Source: Scleromatobacter humisilvae (GTDB lineage: Bacteria; Pseudomonadota; Gammaproteobacteria; Burkholderiales; Burkholderiaceae_C). From it: DNA of 64,000 nucleotides. How positions within the stretch are numbered: position 1 is the stretch's first letter; every line of letters begins with the position of its first letter. Shown piece after piece: positions 1 to 8,279 of this stretch. Made by a program: the position numbers and the translations under genes. The stretch lies in contig NZ_JAJLJH010000005.1 of the NCBI RefSeq assembly GCF_023231945.1, positions 124,001-188,000 on the forward strand, in the 5' to 3' direction. The notes beneath the pieces were generated by a model, which saw only the letters and a list, made by a program, of their open reading frames with translations, was not told the origin of the DNA and searched no databases.

Positions 1-18
1 AACGCCATGGAGTGCCCG

Positions 19-243
19 ATGACCGATGCCAGACGCCCGACTTTCCTCCGCAATTTCGGCCGCGGCGCGCAGGCGCGACGCGCACCGGACCTGGCCGACA
101 TGGGCACGGCCTTCGCGCTCGACGAGGCCCTCGAGGCCGGCGACTACAGCACGCTCACGCCGGGCGAGACGCCCCCGCCCATCCGCGCCGCGGTGCCGGT
201 CGCGCCCTGGCGCCTCTGGCTCGGACGCAAGCTGGGCTCCTGA
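19..243 (+). CDS. small hypothetical protein (possibly 5'-truncated)
   Basis: A reading frame of 74 codons that I do not recognise. It is rich in Arg, Ala and Pro, has no membrane segment or signal peptide, and ends in a Trp/Arg-rich tail (APWRLWLGRKLGS). The frame stays open to the first base of the window, so the true start could lie upstream; ATG at 19 (or 7) is only the first start visible. It stops 3 bases before the convergent metallophosphoesterase stop. High GC in third codon positions supports coding, but no function can be given. Confidence 0.45.
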   Translation: MTDARRPTFLRNFGRGAQARRAPDLADMGTAFALDEALEAGDYSTLTPGETPPPIRAAVPVAPWRLWLGRKLGS

Positions 244-246
244 CGC

Positions 247-1023
247 TCAGACCTCGAACAGCTTGAGCGGCTCGAAGCCTTCGGCCTCGCCCTTCTTCTC
301 CAGGCCACGCGCCTGGCACACCACGCGCGCGGCGTGCAGGCCGGCGCGCGGCACCAGGTAGTCGTGACGGCAGTGCAGGTGGCCGTGGATCCACAGGTCG
401 GCTCGCGGGATCAGGTCGTCGTCGGCATTGCAGAAGCTCGCCGTCGTCGGCTGCGGGCCGAAGCGCGGATCGGCGCTGCGCAGGCTCGGCGCGAAATGCG
501 TGATCGCGACCGTGCGGTCCCAGCGGCCTTGCGGCGACTCCTGCAGTGCGCGCTCCAGCCACGCGCGGCACGCCAGTCCCATCACGCGCACGGCATCGGC
601 GTCGAACGGCTGGCCGTGGCGCGTCGCCCCCATCACGCGCTGGAAATACGAGCCGGCTCGCAGCGCCTTCGCGCGCCCGGCCTCGCCGAACAGGTCGAAA
701 TCGCTCCAGCGCACCGTGCCGAGAAAGCGGATGCGGCGGCCCTGCGCGTCGGCGATCACGGCGCTGTCGCGATGGAGCATGCGGATGCCCAGGGAGTCGC
801 AGAAGGCGCGCAGCTCGATCGCGGCCTGGTCGACGTCGCGGCCGTCGAACTCGTGGTTGCCGGCCACGAAGACGACCGGCACCGGCCATGACGCGAAGCG
901 GCGCAGGCCTTCCCAGTCGCGGTCGATGTCGCCGGCGAGGATCAGCAGCTCGGCGCCGGGCGCGGGCTGCGCATCGAAGCGCTCGGTTTCGAGGTGGAGG
1001 TCGGACAGGATCTGCAGGCGCAT
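247..1023 (-). CDS. calcineurin-like metallophosphoesterase
   Basis: A 258-residue soluble protein with the full set of calcineurin-like phosphoesterase metal-binding motifs in order: SDLHLE near the N terminus, GDIDRD at about residue 35, GNHEFD at about 57, an AITHFAPS motif in the second half, and WIHGHLH near residue 215. Family members use two metal ions to hydrolyse phosphomonoesters, phosphodiesters or nucleotides; the substrate cannot be read from the sequence. No signal peptide is present, so it should be cytoplasmic. The start MRLQILSDLHLE puts the first metal motif at residues 6-11, as is normal for the family. It lies downstream of pckG on the same strand, but an intrinsic terminator separates them, so it is probably expressed separately. 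Confidence 0.85.
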   Translation of the reverse strand: MRLQILSDLHLETERFDAQPAPGAELLILAGDIDRDWEGLRRFASWPVPVVFVAGNHEFDGRDVDQAAIELRAFCDSLGIRMLHRDSAVIADAQGRRIRFLGTVRWSDFDLFGEAGRAKALRAGSYFQRVMGATRHGQPFDADAVRVMGLACRAWLERALQESPQGRWDRTVAITHFAPSLRSADPRFGPQPTTASFCNADDDLIPRADLWIHGHLHCRHDYLVPRAGLHAARVVCQARGLEKKGEAEGFEPLKLFEV

Positions 1024-1056
1024 CGTGGGGCGAGGATACAGGCCTCGACTCGGAAT

Positions 1057-1081
1057 GAAAAAGGCCGCCCGCAGGCGGCCT
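1057..1081 (-). terminator. rho-independent terminator of pckG
   Basis: On the minus strand the sequence reads GGCCGCC, a short CGGG-type loop, GGCGGCC and then a run of five T. This is a textbook intrinsic terminator 35 bases after the pckG stop codon. It would separate pckG from the downstream phosphoesterase. Confidence 0.85.
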
Positions 1082-1115
1082 TCGTGCGGGCGCGCGTGAC
1101 GCGCGCGGGCGAGGA

Positions 1116-2987
1116 TCAGCCCAGCGCCGCCGCGATGCGGGCCTTCGTGGTCTTCAACTGCTCGGGCAGGTGGTAGGCGAGCGTCGTGAACAGCTCGTCG
1201 TGCATCGCCAGCTCCTGCTGCCAGGCGGCCTTGTCGACGCCGATCACGCTGTCGAACTGTGCGCGCGTGAAGTCCAGGCCGTTCCAGTTCAGGTCCTCGT
1301 AGCGCGGGCTGGTGCCGAACACGTTCTCCGTGCCCTGCGCCGTGCCGTCGATGCGGCCCAGCATCCACTCCATCACGCGCATGTTCTCGCCGTAGCCCGG
1401 CCAGACGAACTTGCCGTCGGCGCCCTTGCGGAACCAGTTGACGCAGAAGATGGCCGGCAGCTTCGCGCCCTTGGCTTCCAGCTTCTCGCCCATCGTGAGC
1501 CAGTGCTGGAAGTAGTCGCTCATGTTGTAGCCGGTGAACGGCAGCATCGCGAACGGGTCGCGGCGCACGACGCCCTGCTGGCCCGCGGCGGCGGCGGTGG
1601 TCTCGGAGCCCATGGTCGCGGCCATGTAGACGCCGTCGACCCAGTCGCGCGCCTCGGTCACCAGCGGCACCGTGGTGGAGCGGCGGCCGCCGAAGATGAA
1701 CGCGTCGATCGCGACGCCCTTCGGGTCGTCCCAGGCCTCGTCGAGCGCCGGGTTGTTGGTGGCGGCCACCGTGAAGCGCGCGTTCGGATGCGCGGCCTTG
1801 GCGCCGGTCTCCTTGGCGATGGCCGGCGTCCAGTCCTTGCCCTGCCAGTCGATGCAATGCGCGGGCGCCTCGCCCATGCCTTCCCACCAGACGTCGCCGT
1901 CGTCGGTCAGGCCGACGTTGGTGAAGATGGCGTCCTTCGTGAGGCTGGCCATGCAGTTCGGGTTGGTCTGCTCGTTGGTGCCCGGCGCGACGCCGAAGTA
2001 GCCGGCCTCGGGGTTGATGGCCATCAGGCGGCCGTCGGCGCTGGGCTTGATCCAGGCGATGTCGTCGCCGATGGTGGTGACCTTCCAGCCCGGCATGCCG
2101 GCCGGCGGGATCAGCATCGCGAAGTTGGTCTTGCCGCAGGCGCTCGGGAATGCCGCCGCGATGTGGCGCTTGACGCCTTGCGGGTTGGTCACGCCCAGGA
2201 TCAGCATGTGTTCGGCAAGCCAGCCCTCGTCGCGGCCCATGTTCGACGCGATGCGCAGCGCGAAGCACTTCTTGCCCAGCAGCGCGTTGCCGCCGTAACC
2301 CGAGCCGTAGCTCCAGATCTCGCGCGTCTCGGGGTAGTGGACGATGTACTTGGTCTTGTTGCACGGCCAGGCGACGTCCTTCTGGCCGGCTTCCAGCGGC
2401 GCGCCGACGGTGTGGACGCAGGGCACGAACTCGCCGTCGGTGCCCAGCACGTCGAGCGCGCCGCGGCCCATGCGCGTCATCAGGCGCATGTTGACGGCCA
2501 CGTACGGGCTGTCGGACAGTTCGACGCCGATGTGCGAGATCGGCGAGCCCAGCGGGCCCATCGAGAACGGCACGACATACATCGTGCGCCCGCGCATCGA
2601 GCCGGCGAACAGCGCCGGCGTGCCGTCGGCCTGGCCGTTCTGCAGCAGCGCGCGCATCTTCTCGGGCGATTCCCAGTTGTTGGTCGGGCCCGCCGATTCC
2701 TTCTTCTCGCTGCAGATGAAGGTGCGGTCTTCGACGCGCGCGACGTCCGACGGATCGGAGCACGCGAGGTAGCTGTTGGCGCGCCTGGCCGGGTTCAGGC
2801 GCTTGAACGTGCCGGCCGAGACGAGTTGCTCGCACAGGCGGTCGTACTCGGCCTCGGTGCCGTCGCACCAGTAGACGTCGGCGGCCTGGGTCAGCGCGGC
2901 GATCTGCGCGACCCAGGAGACGAGGCGGTCATGCTTGACGTAGGACGGCACGTTCAAGCGCAGCCCTTCCATGGCGGGACGGTTCAT
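1116..2987 (-). CDS. pckG: phosphoenolpyruvate carboxykinase (GTP)
   Basis: A 623-residue GTP-dependent PEP carboxykinase, the normal size for the family. It interconverts oxaloacetate plus GTP with phosphoenolpyruvate, GDP and CO2, the entry step of gluconeogenesis from TCA intermediates. The diagnostic kinase-1 loop [13 protein letters not shown] (around residue 285) carries the reactive Cys of the GTP enzymes, followed by the kinase-2 motif GDDIAWI and the C-terminal [15 protein letters not shown] segment. The start ATG at 2987 has a GGAG ribosome site seven bases upstream. The intergenic region ahead holds inverted repeats that may be regulatory, and a strong terminator follows. The window also encodes the malic enzyme maeB, another PEP-pyruvate-oxaloacetate node enzyme. 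Confidence 0.97.
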   Translation of the reverse strand: MNRPAMEGLRLNVPSYVKHDRLVSWVAQIAALTQAADVYWCDGTEAEYDRLCEQLVSAGTFKRLNPARRANSYLACSDPSDVARVEDRTFICSEKKESAGPTNNWESPEKMRALLQNGQADGTPALFAGSMRGRTMYVVPFSMGPLGSPISHIGVELSDSPYVAVNMRLMTRMGRGALDVLGTDGEFVPCVHTVGAPLEAGQKDVAWPCNKTKYIVHYPETREIWSYGSGYGGNALLGKKCFALRIASNMGRDEGWLAEHMLILGVTNPQGVKRHIAAAFPSACGKTNFAMLIPPAGMPGWKVTTIGDDIAWIKPSADGRLMAINPEAGYFGVAPGTNEQTNPNCMASLTKDAIFTNVGLTDDGDVWWEGMGEAPAHCIDWQGKDWTPAIAKETGAKAAHPNARFTVAATNNPALDEAWDDPKGVAIDAFIFGGRRSTTVPLVTEARDWVDGVYMAATMGSETTAAAAGQQGVVRRDPFAMLPFTGYNMSDYFQHWLTMGEKLEAKGAKLPAIFCVNWFRKGADGKFVWPGYGENMRVMEWMLGRIDGTAQGTENVFGTSPRYEDLNWNGLDFTRAQFDSVIGVDKAAWQQELAMHDELFTTLAYHLPEQLKTTKARIAAALG

Positions 2988-3018
2988 GAGAAAGCTCCAA
3001 TCACAAGGTTCAAAGACA

Positions 3019-3075
3019 AGATTGGGCGAACCTCGCTGCCACGGGCCGTTCCGTGACGCGGGGCTCGCCCAATCT
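3019..3075. repeat. 11-bp inverted repeat upstream of pckG
   Basis: AGATTGGGCGA at 3019-3029 is repeated as its exact reverse complement TCGCCCAATCT at 3065-3075, with a 35-base loop that contains a further weak stem (CCACGG / CCGTGA region). It lies 30-90 bases upstream of the pckG start, so it could be a structured mRNA leader or a pair of half-sites. Function is inferred only from position. Confidence 0.5.
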
Positions 3076-3189
3076 CGCGGCGCACGCTTCGAACCGTACC
3101 TTCGTCGGGTGACTCGGCGAACGGGAGTTACACCGAGGAACCAGCCGAGGCCGCGGGTTTACCCGCCGAAAGCGGGGAAGCGGACGTCC

Positions 3190-3225
3190 TCGCCAGTGTA
3201 ATTGGCTCGTAACCTGGACTGGCGA
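3190..3225. promoter_or_regulatory. 8-bp inverted repeat, possible operator ahead of pckG
   Basis: TCGCCAGT at 3190-3197 and ACTGGCGA at 3218-3225 form a perfect inverted repeat with a 20-base AT-richer spacer (GTAATTGGCTCGTAACCTGG). This is the lowest-GC part of the pckG to DUF2235 gap, so it may be the pckG promoter/operator. I could not identify a confident -10/-35 pair. The rest of the gap (3076-3189 and 3226-3264) shows nothing recognisable. Confidence 0.3.
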
Positions 3226-3264
3226 CGACGTCATGCAAAACGGGAATGGTTTCATGCAGGACTT

Positions 3265-3290
3265 GGCGGCGCGCGGGTCGGCGCGCCGCC
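3265..3290 (-). terminator. strong GC hairpin downstream of the DUF2235 gene
   Basis: GGCGGCGCGC (3265-3274) pairs perfectly with GCGCGCCGCC (3281-3290) across a six-base loop, 30 bases beyond the DUF2235 stop codon. There is no T run on the minus strand, so this may be a transcript-end stabiliser or a factor-assisted stop rather than a classic terminator. Confidence 0.4.
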
Positions 3291-3319
3291 TGTTTCCCGC
3301 ACGGCAAGCGGCGTACCGC

Positions 3320-4534
3320 TCAGGGTTCGACGACGACGTGCGGCGCGGCGCCCGACCAGTCCAGCATCAGGTAGCTGTTGGTGAGGTTCTTCGGCCGATA
3401 GACCGCGCCGCCATCGGCCCCCAGCTGCACCGGCACCTTGCCGGCCGCGAGGCGCTGCAGCACGCGCTGGCTCAGGCGCATGCCGGGCGGGAACTGGCGC
3501 GGGCCCGTCTTCATCTTCAACGCGCCGTCGGCCCAGGGTTGGTGCTGGATCGCCGTTGCGTCCGCGTCGCCGGCGGGCATGTGGTCGAACTGCGCGCCCA
3601 CCGAGGCCATCTGGCGCGCCATCCACGCGAGGCCGCCGTTCGACAGCCCCGATTCCTTGAGCGGGTAGCCGCCGCCGACGTCGGCGTGCGCGCCGGGAAA
3701 CAGCACCTGGACGACGCCGTCGCGCGCGTTCCACAGCGACGGCGTGAAGTCGACGCGCTGCTCGTCGACCGCCACGGCGTGGAAGCCATGGGCGACGCTC
3801 GCGTTCAGGATCGAGTCGCAGAACTGGAAGACGTCGACGCGCACGGCGGAGCCGTCCTTCTCCTCGATATCGGGGATGCCCAGCGCGCCGACGGTGTCCC
3901 ACACGCCGACGGCCGTGATGCCGACGTTGCCCACGAACTGCAGCTTGGGTGCGGGATGCAGGCCGAGGTCGAAGCTGTCGCGCAGGTCGCTGACCACCTG
4001 CGACAAGTCCTGCAGAACGCTGCCCTTGCCCTGGTAGATCGCCTTCTTGTATTGCGTCCATGCTGCCAGGCCCGCGCTGTAGCTCTCCTCCGATCCGGCG
4101 TCGAGCTTCATCGCGGTCCAATCGAGCAGGCCCTGGTGGGTGACGAAGCCGGCCAGCGCGCGCGCGGTGTAGGCGCCACGGCTGAAGCCGAGCACGAACA
4201 GGTTGTCGCCCGGCACGTACACGCGCGAGAGGTACGTGTAGCCGCGGATGACGCGGGCGACGAGGCCGAGGCCGACCGCGCCTTCGACCGCATGCGCGAG
4301 CACGTTGCTGCTGTCGCCGACGCCGTGGATGTACTTGCCCACCTGGCTCGTCGCGGCGCCCCCGGTCGGGGCCAGCTCGAATTCCTTTTCGTTGTCGGTG
4401 GGGCCCAGCGCCGCCGATCCGCTGAGCGCCTCGAACAGCTTCTGCACGTTCGTCGGCGTCTGGTTGCCGTCCTTGTCCTTGCTGTTCGGCCCGTTCCACG
4501 TCCCGTCCAGGCACAGCACGATGTTCTTGCTCAT
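3320..4534 (-). CDS. DUF2235 alpha/beta-hydrolase (Tle1-like lipase domain)
   Basis: A 404-residue protein that starts with the DUF2235 signature (NIVLCLDGTWN, residues 4-14) and carries the nucleophile elbow GFSRGAYTARALAGF near residue 115, i.e. GxSxG with Ser as probable nucleophile. Later motifs include GVWDTVGALG and FPGAHADVGGGY, which usually hold the Asp and His of the triad. DUF2235 proteins include the Tle1 family of type VI phospholipase effectors, but many are orphan enzymes. No signal peptide, VgrG, PAAR or immunity gene is nearby, so an effector role is not supported here. A good ribosome site (AAAGGAG) precedes ATG 4534. It follows the histidine kinase gene by 60 bases on the same strand and may be cotranscribed. 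Confidence 0.8.
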   Translation of the reverse strand: MSKNIVLCLDGTWNGPNSKDKDGNQTPTNVQKLFEALSGSAALGPTDNEKEFELAPTGGAATSQVGKYIHGVGDSSNVLAHAVEGAVGLGLVARVIRGYTYLSRVYVPGDNLFVLGFSRGAYTARALAGFVTHQGLLDWTAMKLDAGSEESYSAGLAAWTQYKKAIYQGKGSVLQDLSQVVSDLRDSFDLGLHPAPKLQFVGNVGITAVGVWDTVGALGIPDIEEKDGSAVRVDVFQFCDSILNASVAHGFHAVAVDEQRVDFTPSLWNARDGVVQVLFPGAHADVGGGYPLKESGLSNGGLAWMARQMASVGAQFDHMPAGDADATAIQHQPWADGALKMKTGPRQFPPGMRLSQRVLQRLAAGKVPVQLGADGGAVYRPKNLTNSYLMLDWSGAAPHVVVEP

Positions 4535-4594
4535 GTCTCCGCTCCTTTGGATGCGCGCCCGGGAGACTGCAGCGGCCGGGCGGCCCGCGCATCA

Positions 4595-6082
4595 TCAAGG
4601 CAGACGAGGCGCGCTCCCATCCCCAGAAGGAGCGGGCAGCCGCACCGTGGCCACCAGCCCGCGCTGCGGGTGGTTGTCGAGCCTCACGTCGCCGCCGTGC
4701 TCGCGCAGGATGCCGCGCGCGATGCCCAGGCCCAGGCCGCTGCCGTCGCGGCTGGCCTCGCGGCCGTGGGCCAGCCGCACGTAGGGCTCGAAGATCTCCT
4801 CGCGCGAGCTTTCGGGCAGGCCGGGGCCGTGGTCGCGGATCGTCAGCGTCACGCCGGCGTCATCCGCACTCGCCGCGATCTCGAGCTGCTGGCCGCCGTA
4901 GCGCAGGCCGTTGTCGATCAGGTTGCCGAGCGCGCGCTTGAGCGCCAGCGGCTTGGCGCGCACCGCCAGCGGCGGCACGGCGATCGCGATGCGGGCGCCC
5001 GCGGCGAGCGCGGGGTTGGTCAGGCGCTCGACGAGGCGGTCGAGGCGCACGTCGGACACGTTCTCGTGCACGGCGCTGTCCTTGACGCTCTGCAGCGCGC
5101 CCTTGACCATCACGTCGAGCTCGTCGAGATCCTCGTGGAAGTCGGCGCGCAGCACGTCGTCGTCCAGCAGCTCCGTGCGCAGCTTCAGGCGCGTGATCGG
5201 CGTCTTCAGGTCATGCGAGATGCTCGCGAACAGCCGCTCGCGGTCCTCGACGAAGCGCTGGATGCGCGCCTGCATGTCGTTGAACGCGCGCGCCGTGCGG
5301 CGCAGCTCGATGGTGCCGGCCTCGTCGGGAATGTGCGCCGGGTGCAGCGCGCTGCCGAAGGCCGCGGCCGCGTCGGTGATGCGCTGCAGCGGGCGCGTGA
5401 CGGTGCGGGCGACGAACAGCACCAGCACAAGCACGGTCAGCAGCGTCGCCCCTTGCAGGAGCAGCCGATCGCGCGTCAGCGGATTGGCGCTGTCGAGGAA
5501 ATACGGATCGGGCAGCGTCGCGGCCAGCAGCAGGCAGCCGCCCGGCTCGAGGTCGACCTGGATCACGAGGACGGGCGCGCGGCGCGGGCGCAGCAGCATC
5601 GGCGCGACGACCCAGTTCTCAGGCAGCTCGCGCAGAGAACGGCCGTCTCCGGTGACCGCCAGCGTCTCGGGCCAGGCCAGCGCGACGTCCGCCGCCAGTC
5701 CCGGCGGCAGCTCGCCCTGCAGCGTGCTGCGCACCTGGCCGATGACCGTGCGCGCGAGCAGCGAGTCCTCGATCGCCTGCACCGGCACATGCTGCTTGTT
5801 GACCGCGACGAAGAAGCGCGTGCCGCCCATCTGGCGCAGCTGGTCGATCAGCAGCGGGCGATACTGGCCGGGCAGGTCGCGCAGGAAGCGGATCGCGGCG
5901 GCGGCGCTGACGGCGGTCTGGCGCGCGGCGTCGCGGGCGTCCTTGCGCGCGGTGTCGCGCAGCTGCCAGGTCCAGATCGCGCTCCCGAGCAGCTGGCTCA
6001 GCAGCACGCCCACCACCATCACGCCCATGATGCGCCCGCGCAGCGTCGCGGGCAGCAGCCGGTCGATCCAGCCGTCATTCAT
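4595..6082 (-). CDS. sensor histidine kinase (GtrS-like)
   Basis: A 495-residue membrane sensor kinase. TM1 lies at about residues 18-40, a periplasmic sensor region of about 165 residues follows, TM2 is at about 210-230 (LLTVLVLVLFVARTV), then HAMP, a HisKA domain with SISHDLKTPITRLK (His near residue 289), the N box LGNLIDNGLRYGG near 385, and the ATP lid DHGPGLP / GSGLGLGIARGI. It autophosphorylates on His and passes phosphate to the regulator encoded just upstream, whose gene overlaps it by 8 bases. The position beside a sugar ABC importer matches the GtrS/GltR system that controls glucose uptake in Pseudomonas. The ligand here is unproven. Confidence 0.9.
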   Translation of the reverse strand: MNDGWIDRLLPATLRGRIMGVMVVGVLLSQLLGSAIWTWQLRDTARKDARDAARQTAVSAAAAIRFLRDLPGQYRPLLIDQLRQMGGTRFFVAVNKQHVPVQAIEDSLLARTVIGQVRSTLQGELPPGLAADVALAWPETLAVTGDGRSLRELPENWVVAPMLLRPRRAPVLVIQVDLEPGGCLLLAATLPDPYFLDSANPLTRDRLLLQGATLLTVLVLVLFVARTVTRPLQRITDAAAAFGSALHPAHIPDEAGTIELRRTARAFNDMQARIQRFVEDRERLFASISHDLKTPITRLKLRTELLDDDVLRADFHEDLDELDVMVKGALQSVKDSAVHENVSDVRLDRLVERLTNPALAAGARIAIAVPPLAVRAKPLALKRALGNLIDNGLRYGGQQLEIAASADDAGVTLTIRDHGPGLPESSREEIFEPYVRLAHGREASRDGSGLGLGIARGILREHGGDVRLDNHPQRGLVATVRLPAPSGDGSAPRLP

Positions 6083-6800
6083 GGCTGGCGACGACCTCGA
6101 CCGAGAAGACGTAGCCGCTGTTGCGCACGGTCTTGATCAGCACCGGCTGCTTGCCGTCGTCGGCCAGGCGCTGGCGCAGGCGGCTGACCTGCACGTCCAG
6201 CGAGCGGTCGGCCGGGCCGAGGTCGCGCCCGCGCGTCTGCTCCATCAGTCGCGAGCGATCGAGGATCTCGCCGGCGTGCTCCGCGAAGATGCGCAGCAGG
6301 TCGAAGTCCATGCCGGTCAGCGCCACGATCTCGCCGTTGGCGTCCTTCAGCGTGCGCTCGAGGCGGTCGAGGCAGAAGCCCGCGAAGCGCATGTAGCGGC
6401 GCGCGTTGCCGTCGCCCGGGTTCGAGCGCCGGTGGATCGCCTTGATGCGCGCGAGCAGCTCGCGCGGGTTGTAGGGCTTGCCGATGTAGTCGTCGGCGCC
6501 CAGCTCGAGGCCGACGATGCGCTCGGTGTCGTCGGAGCTCGCGGTCAGCATGATGATGGGCACCTCCGAGCGCTCGCGCACCATGCGGCACAGCGCGAAG
6601 CCGTCGGTGTCGGGCAGCATCACGTCGAGGATCACCAGGCTCAGGTCGTCGCGGTAGCGCTCGAACTCCGCGCGGAAGCTCTCGCCGTCGTGCGCCAGCT
6701 GCACGACGTACTGCTGCTTCTCGAGGTATTGCTTGAGCAGCTGGCGGGTCTTCTGGTCGTCGTCGACGGCCAGGATGGTCTTCTTGCGCGCATTGGTCAT
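6075..6800 (-). CDS. OmpR-family response regulator (GltR-like)
   Basis: A 241-residue two-domain regulator. The receiver domain has the acidic pair VDDD at about residues 11-14, the phosphoacceptor Asp near residue 58 in VILDVMLPDTDGF, and the Lys in YIGKPYNPREL. The C terminus is a winged helix (RSLDVQVSRLRQRL and TVRNSGYVFS) typical of OmpR/PhoB regulators. It is translationally coupled on both sides: its ATG overlaps the stop of the upstream binding protein (ATGA) and it overlaps the kinase gene by 8 bases. It probably controls the divergent ABC importer; a CGTAA direct repeat with 10-bp period lies between the two operons. Confidence 0.92.
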   Translation of the reverse strand: MTNARKKTILAVDDDQKTRQLLKQYLEKQQYVVQLAHDGESFRAEFERYRDDLSLVILDVMLPDTDGFALCRMVRERSEVPIIMLTASSDDTERIVGLELGADDYIGKPYNPRELLARIKAIHRRSNPGDGNARRYMRFAGFCLDRLERTLKDANGEIVALTGMDFDLLRIFAEHAGEILDRSRLMEQTRGRDLGPADRSLDVQVSRLRQRLADDGKQPVLIKTVRNSGYVFSVEVVASHE

Positions 6801-8098
6801 TGCGCCGCTCCCCGCACGATCGCCAGCAGCTGCGCCTGCGCCTGCTGCGGCGTCATGCTGCGCGTTCGGATGAAGCGCTGCAGCACGCCGCCCATCGCGT
6901 CGCGCACCGACTCCACCGCCGCCATGCGATGCGCGATGCTCGGGAGCAGCGCGCTGCCGGGCCGCGCCAGCGTCTGCCACGAGTCGCGGGCGCAGACATC
7001 GAGCTGCGACGGATCGATGTCGGTGCGCACCGGCACCGAGCCCTTGGCCTGGTTGTAGGCCATCTGCGTGGCGGGCTGCGCGAGGATCTCGGCCATCTTC
7101 TCCTGCTCCGCGCGGTGCGCGTCGTGGCCCACGAGCATGGCCAGCGTGTCGATGCTGTAGAGGTGCATGCCGGCGGTCTGCGGGATCGCGACGCAGTCGA
7201 AGTCCAGGCCCGGCTGCTCGCCCCAGGCCTCGAGCTCGCCGCGCGCCCAGTCGCCCATGATCAGCATGCCCGCGGCGCCCGATTGCAGCCGGCGCGCCGA
7301 CGCGGTCCACGGCTGCTCGGTGGTTGGCTCGTCGTCGAGGTCGCGCAGCCAGCGCAGGCGGTTCAGCGCCGCGACCACGCGCGCGTCCTGCCACGACGAC
7401 CAGCCCTGCGGCGACGCCAGCTCCGAATACAGCGCCGGCCCGCCCTCGGACAGCAGCACCGTCTCGAACACGGTCGCGATCTGCCAGGCCTCGTCGCTCC
7501 ACGCGAGCGGCGTGACGCGATGCGCGCGCATCGCCCTGGCGGCGGCGTCGATGTCGGCCCACGTGCGCGGCGGCGCGAGGCGCAGCTGCTCCCACACGTG
7601 GTGGTTGTAGAGCAGCGTGTTGATGCGATGCACGCCCAGCGGCGCGGCCATCACCTTGCCGTTGCGGCTGACGGTCTGCAGCACCACCGGGAACATCGCC
7701 TGGCGCCAGTGGCCGCGCTGCGCGACGTCGTCCAGCGGCCGCACGAGGCCAAGGTCGGCCCAGTCGGTCAGCGTGCGGCCGATGACCTGCGCGACGTCGG
7801 GCGCCGTGCCGGCCAGCACGCGGCCGGTCAACACCTTGATGGCCGCGCCGCCGCCACCGCCGGGGATCGCCTCGTCGTGCCAGCCGATGCCCTGGCTCGC
7901 GAGCTGCTGCACCAGGCGGTCGGCGGCCTGGCGTTCGCTGTCGGACGTCCACCAGTGCAGGACGTCGAGGGGTTGCGCGTGCGCGAGATTCATCGAGGCC
8001 GCCAGTATCAGTGCGGTCCACGCGCACGTGCGGCGCCGCGCGGCTGTCGAAAGCCTGCGCTTTGCAATGTTTTGTAAGCCCGGGACGATCGTTCGCAT
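6797..8098 (-). CDS. sugar-type extracellular solute-binding protein in the sensor operon
   Basis: A 433-residue periplasmic binding protein of the ABC sugar-binding family (SBP_bac_1-like). A basic N terminus is followed by a signal peptide ending near NLAHAQ; the mature part opens with LDVLHWWTSDSERQAAD and contains GTAPDVAQV and AGMLIMGDWARGELEAWG, the usual fold markers. It is first in an operon with the response regulator (ATGA overlap) and histidine kinase and has no permease of its own. This suggests a ligand-presenting co-receptor for the kinase, or an alternative receptor for the importer next door. I chose ATG 8098 (MRTIVPG), which gives the most sensible signal-peptide length; the frame extends further upstream. 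Confidence 0.85.
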   Translation of the reverse strand: MRTIVPGLQNIAKRRLSTAARRRTCAWTALILAASMNLAHAQPLDVLHWWTSDSERQAADRLVQQLASQGIGWHDEAIPGGGGGAAIKVLTGRVLAGTAPDVAQVIGRTLTDWADLGLVRPLDDVAQRGHWRQAMFPVVLQTVSRNGKVMAAPLGVHRINTLLYNHHVWEQLRLAPPRTWADIDAAARAMRAHRVTPLAWSDEAWQIATVFETVLLSEGGPALYSELASPQGWSSWQDARVVAALNRLRWLRDLDDEPTTEQPWTASARRLQSGAAGMLIMGDWARGELEAWGEQPGLDFDCVAIPQTAGMHLYSIDTLAMLVGHDAHRAEQEKMAEILAQPATQMAYNQAKGSVPVRTDIDPSQLDVCARDSWQTLARPGSALLPSIAHRMAAVESVRDAMGGVLQRFIRTRSMTPQQAQAQLLAIVRGAAQ

Positions 8099-8127
8099 GG
8101 AGCCTGCGCGGGGCGGGTGAGCGTGGA

Positions 8128-8143
8128 CGTAATGATGCGTAAG
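8128..8143. promoter_or_regulatory. CGTAA direct repeat, candidate response-regulator site
   Basis: CGTAAT at 8128 and CGTAAG at 8138 are direct repeats spaced exactly 10 bp, one helical turn, in the 181-bp region between the divergent sensor operon and ABC operon. Tandem repeats on one helix face are the usual binding pattern of OmpR-family regulators. The importer start at 8280 has an AAGGAAG ribosome site but no strong -35/-10, as expected for an activator-dependent promoter. Assignment to the adjacent regulator is inference. Confidence 0.4.
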
Positions 8144-8279
8144 ACGCCCGCCGTCGCAATGCTGGAAACCACCTTGCGGATCAAGCACTTGCGCCGCCTC
8201 GCGCGCTTCGCGGCGCGCGCTCGCGTTACGCGGGGCCCGATGCTAACTTGCGCCACCCTCCGCACGAAGGAAGCGCCCG

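Noticed and set aside
247-2868. 873-residue minus-strand frame spanning pckG and the phosphoesterase
   Set aside because: Only its last 258 residues are real; the rest is a shadow of pckG in another frame, rich in Arg/His/Ala. Many long opposite-strand frames in the window (e.g. 3233-6136, 12282-16367, 35757-39725) are the same effect of high GC.
3320-4534. Type VI secretion effector locus
   Set aside because: DUF2235 matches Tle1-type domains but no type VI component, adaptor or immunity gene is nearby.
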